Assembly: GCA_035638075.1 (NCBI GenBank)
Contig: DASRAU010000024.1
Span: forward strand, 62,001-126,000
DNA: 64,000 nt
From: DASRAU01 sp035638075
GTDB taxonomy: Bacteria; Acidobacteriota; Polarisedimenticolia; Gp22-AA2
Reading direction: 5' to 3'
Position numbers and translations under genes: made by a program. This document shows, piece by piece, positions 62,383 through 64,000 of this stretch (position 1 is the first letter of the stretch; every line of letters begins with the position of its first letter). Below the pieces are notes generated by a model that made no database searches, was not told the origin of the DNA, and saw only the letters and a list, made by a program, of their open reading frames with translations.

Positions 62383-64000
62383 TCAGGCGACCTTCTCGAT
62401 GCGGATGGCGGTCGCCTTGAACTCCGCCGTGCCCGACTTCGGATCGATGGCGTCGATGGTCAGGAGATTGGTGGCGACCTCGTCCTGGAAGTGGAGCGTC
62501 ATGAAGGCGAGCCCCGGCCGCAGCGACGTGTCGTAGCGCACCGGCACGACGACCGCGCCGCGCCGCGACACCGCCCGCACCGGGGCGCCGTCGGCGATCC
62601 CCAGGCGCGCGCCGTCCTCGGGCGCGATGTCGAGGCTCTCGCCTCGCCGCAGGGGCGAAGTGTAGCCGCCGGTCTGCACACCGGTGTTGTACGAGTCGAG
62701 CCGGCGCCCGGTGGTGAGACGGATGGGGAAGTCGTCGCTCAACCGATCGACGGGAGGATCGTGCTCGACCGCGTTGAACGGCGCGGCGGGTCCTTCGATC
62801 GGCTCCTTCCAGAGCCGCCCGTGCAGGAACAGGCTGCCCGGGTGGGATTCGTCCGGGCAGGGCCACGAGAGGCCGCCGAGCTTCTCCAGCCGCGCGTAGC
62901 TCATGCCCCCGTGCCACGGCGACACCGACCGCAGCTCGTCCCACACGGCCTCGGCCGACGGAACGTCCCAGTCGGCCCCGAGCCGCCGGGCGAGGGCGTT
63001 GAGGATGACGATGTCCTCCCTTGCCTGACCGGGCGGTTCGAGCGCCTTGCGCACGCGCTGCACGCGCCTTTCGCTCGAGGTCACGGTCCCTTCCGATTCG
63101 CACCACGACGCGCCCGCCGGCAGCACCACGTGCGCCAGCTCGGCCGTCTTCGTCAGGAACATGTCCTGCACCACGATGTGCTCGAGGCTTCCGAGAAGCC
63201 GCATGGCGCGCTCCATGTCCGCCTCGGACTGCGCCGGGTTCTCCCCCAGCACGTAGATCGACTTGAGCGTGCCGTGCTCCATCGCCTCGAACATCTGCGA
63301 CAGGTGCAGACCGGGCTTCGCCGGGATCTTCGCGCCCCAGATGCGCTCGTACTGCGCGCGGTCTTCCGGGTTGTCGACGTCCAGCCCGCCCGGCAGCTTG
63401 TTCGGCAGAGCCCCCATGTCGCCGCCGCCCTGCACGTTGTTCTGGCCGCGCAAGGGAGCCAGCCCCGATCCGTAGCGCCCCACGTGCCCGGTCAGAAGCG
63501 CCAGGTTGATGAGCGCGAAGACGTTGTCGACGGCGTTGTGGTGCTCGGTGATGCCGAGGGTCCAGCAGAGTTGCGCGCGGTCGGCCTTCGCGTAGGCCAG
63601 CGCCACCTCGCGGATCGCCTCCGCCGGGACGCCGGTCTCGCGCTCGGCGTATTCGAGCGTGTATTTCTGCACGCCTTCGCGGTAGGCGTCGAACCCGGTC
63701 GTGGCGCGCGCGATGAAGGCGCGGTTCTCCAGCCCGTGGGCGAGGATCTCCCGTCCCATGGCGTTCGCCAGGGCGATGTCCGACCCCACGTCGAGCCCGA
63801 GCCACCGATCCGCCCACTGCGCCGACACCGTCCGCCGCGGGTCGACGACCACCAGCCGCGCACCACGGCGCACGCCGCGCAGGACGTGGTGGAAATAGAT
63901 CGGGTGCGCCTCGCGGGCGTTGCTGCCCCAGAGGAGCACGAGATCGGTCTCCTCGACCTCGCGGTAGCTGCTGGTGCCGCCCCCGGCTCCGAAGACCGTC
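62383..64000 (-). CDS. fdhA: Formate dehydrogenase catalytic subunit, N-terminus beyond window
   Basis: About 539 C-terminal residues of a molybdopterin oxidoreductase. Visible motifs are VLLWGSNAREAHPIYFHHV, VVDPRRT, LCWTLGITEHHNAVDN, GRYGSGLAPLRGQNNVQGG and the C-terminal molydop-binding domain (RLTTGRRLDSYNTGVQTGG, AFMTLHFQDE). These match the formate dehydrogenase branch. The active-site Cys/Sec and any N-terminal Fe4S4 domain lie outside the window, so selenocysteine use cannot be judged. It is the first visible gene of the operon continuing to the NuoEF-type and Fe-S subunits. Confidence 0.9.
   Translation of the reverse strand, partial: TVFGAGGGTSSYREVEETDLVLLWGSNAREAHPIYFHHVLRGVRRGARLVVVDPRRTVSAQWADRWLGLDVGSDIALANAMGREILAHGLENRAFIARATTGFDAYREGVQKYTLEYAERETGVPAEAIREVALAYAKADRAQLCWTLGITEHHNAVDNVFALINLALLTGHVGRYGSGLAPLRGQNNVQGGGDMGALPNKLPGGLDVDNPEDRAQYERIWGAKIPAKPGLHLSQMFEAMEHGTLKSIYVLGENPAQSEADMERAMRLLGSLEHIVVQDMFLTKTAELAHVVLPAGASWCESEGTVTSSERRVQRVRKALEPPGQAREDIVILNALARRLGADWDVPSAEAVWDELRSVSPWHGGMSYARLEKLGGLSWPCPDESHPGSLFLHGRLWKEPIEGPAAPFNAVEHDPPVDRLSDDFPIRLTTGRRLDSYNTGVQTGGYTSPLRRGESLDIAPEDGARLGIADGAPVRAVSRRGAVVVPVRYDTSLRPGLAFMTLHFQDEVATNLLTIDAIDPKSGTAEFKATAIRIEKVA

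Noticed and set aside
62339..63817. Separate 492-codon frame overlapping fdhA
   Set aside because: It is an out-of-frame shadow of the catalytic subunit with an Arg/Ala-rich translation.

Overview
The window is very GC-rich DNA with long, tightly packed genes and many 4-base start/stop overlaps (ATGA or GTGA). It looks like a Gram-negative, probably uncultured soil or subsurface bacterium. Large secreted FG-GAP/thrombospondin-type-3/MopE-like proteins, an ECF sigma/anti-sigma pair, a eukaryotic-type Ser/Thr kinase and a bactofilin suggest Acidobacteriota or a neighbouring phylum. That placement is inference; the window has no rRNA. The one RNA gene I can support is tRNA-Thr(CGT).

Layout: (1) 1-1.9 kb, rny (RNase Y), truncated at the left edge, with a possibly structured leader. 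(2) 1.9-7.0 kb, a 1703-aa secreted FG-GAP/TSP3 protein. (3) 7.0-8.4 kb, an elbB-like/moaD/moaE molybdopterin operon. (4) 8.4-15.5 kb, an IclR regulator followed by a coupled corrinoid one-carbon operon: corrinoid protein, MetV, MetF, pterin methyltransferase, RamA-type activase and homocysteine methyltransferase. (5) 15.5-28.4 kb, mostly minus-strand housekeeping genes: nrnA, gamma-carbonic anhydrase, an FAD/Fe-S D-2-hydroxyacid dehydrogenase, moaB, pepA, dxs, a rhomboid, a P-loop kinase and a GHMP kinase. (6) 28.5-35.2 kb, an O-antigen-ligase-like TPR protein, an ECF sigma/anti-sigma operon, a di-CxxCH mini-protein, a bactofilin, a type IV prepilin-like protein and an outer-membrane-type protein. 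(7) 35.4-42.6 kb, tRNA-Thr, a YitJ-type homocysteine methyltransferase/MTHFR fusion, a giant DUF349 protein, and a Ser/Thr kinase with an FHA protein. (8) 42.6-51.3 kb, a four-gene amidoligase-like operon (two ATP-grasp-type proteins, a YbdK ligase, an M29 aminopeptidase) divergent from an esterase, a sulfatase and an M28 peptidase. (9) 51.3-57.2 kb, sthA and a second large FG-GAP protein. (10) 57.3-64 kb, a glycosyltransferase and map downstream of an NAD-linked molybdenum formate dehydrogenase whose catalytic gene runs off the right edge.

How the genes fit together: one-carbon metabolism recurs. Formate dehydrogenase, molybdopterin genes, two methylene-THF reductases and two homocysteine methyltransferases imply active formate/methyl-THF/methionine chemistry. 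The 8.7-15.5 kb operon amounts to a methionine synthase broken into separate polypeptides, with an ATP-dependent ASKHA activase in place of the SAM-dependent reactivation domain; alternatively it is a demethylation module. The least understood unit is the amidoligase-like cluster at 42.6-47.8 kb, which probably makes or modifies a small peptide-like metabolite.
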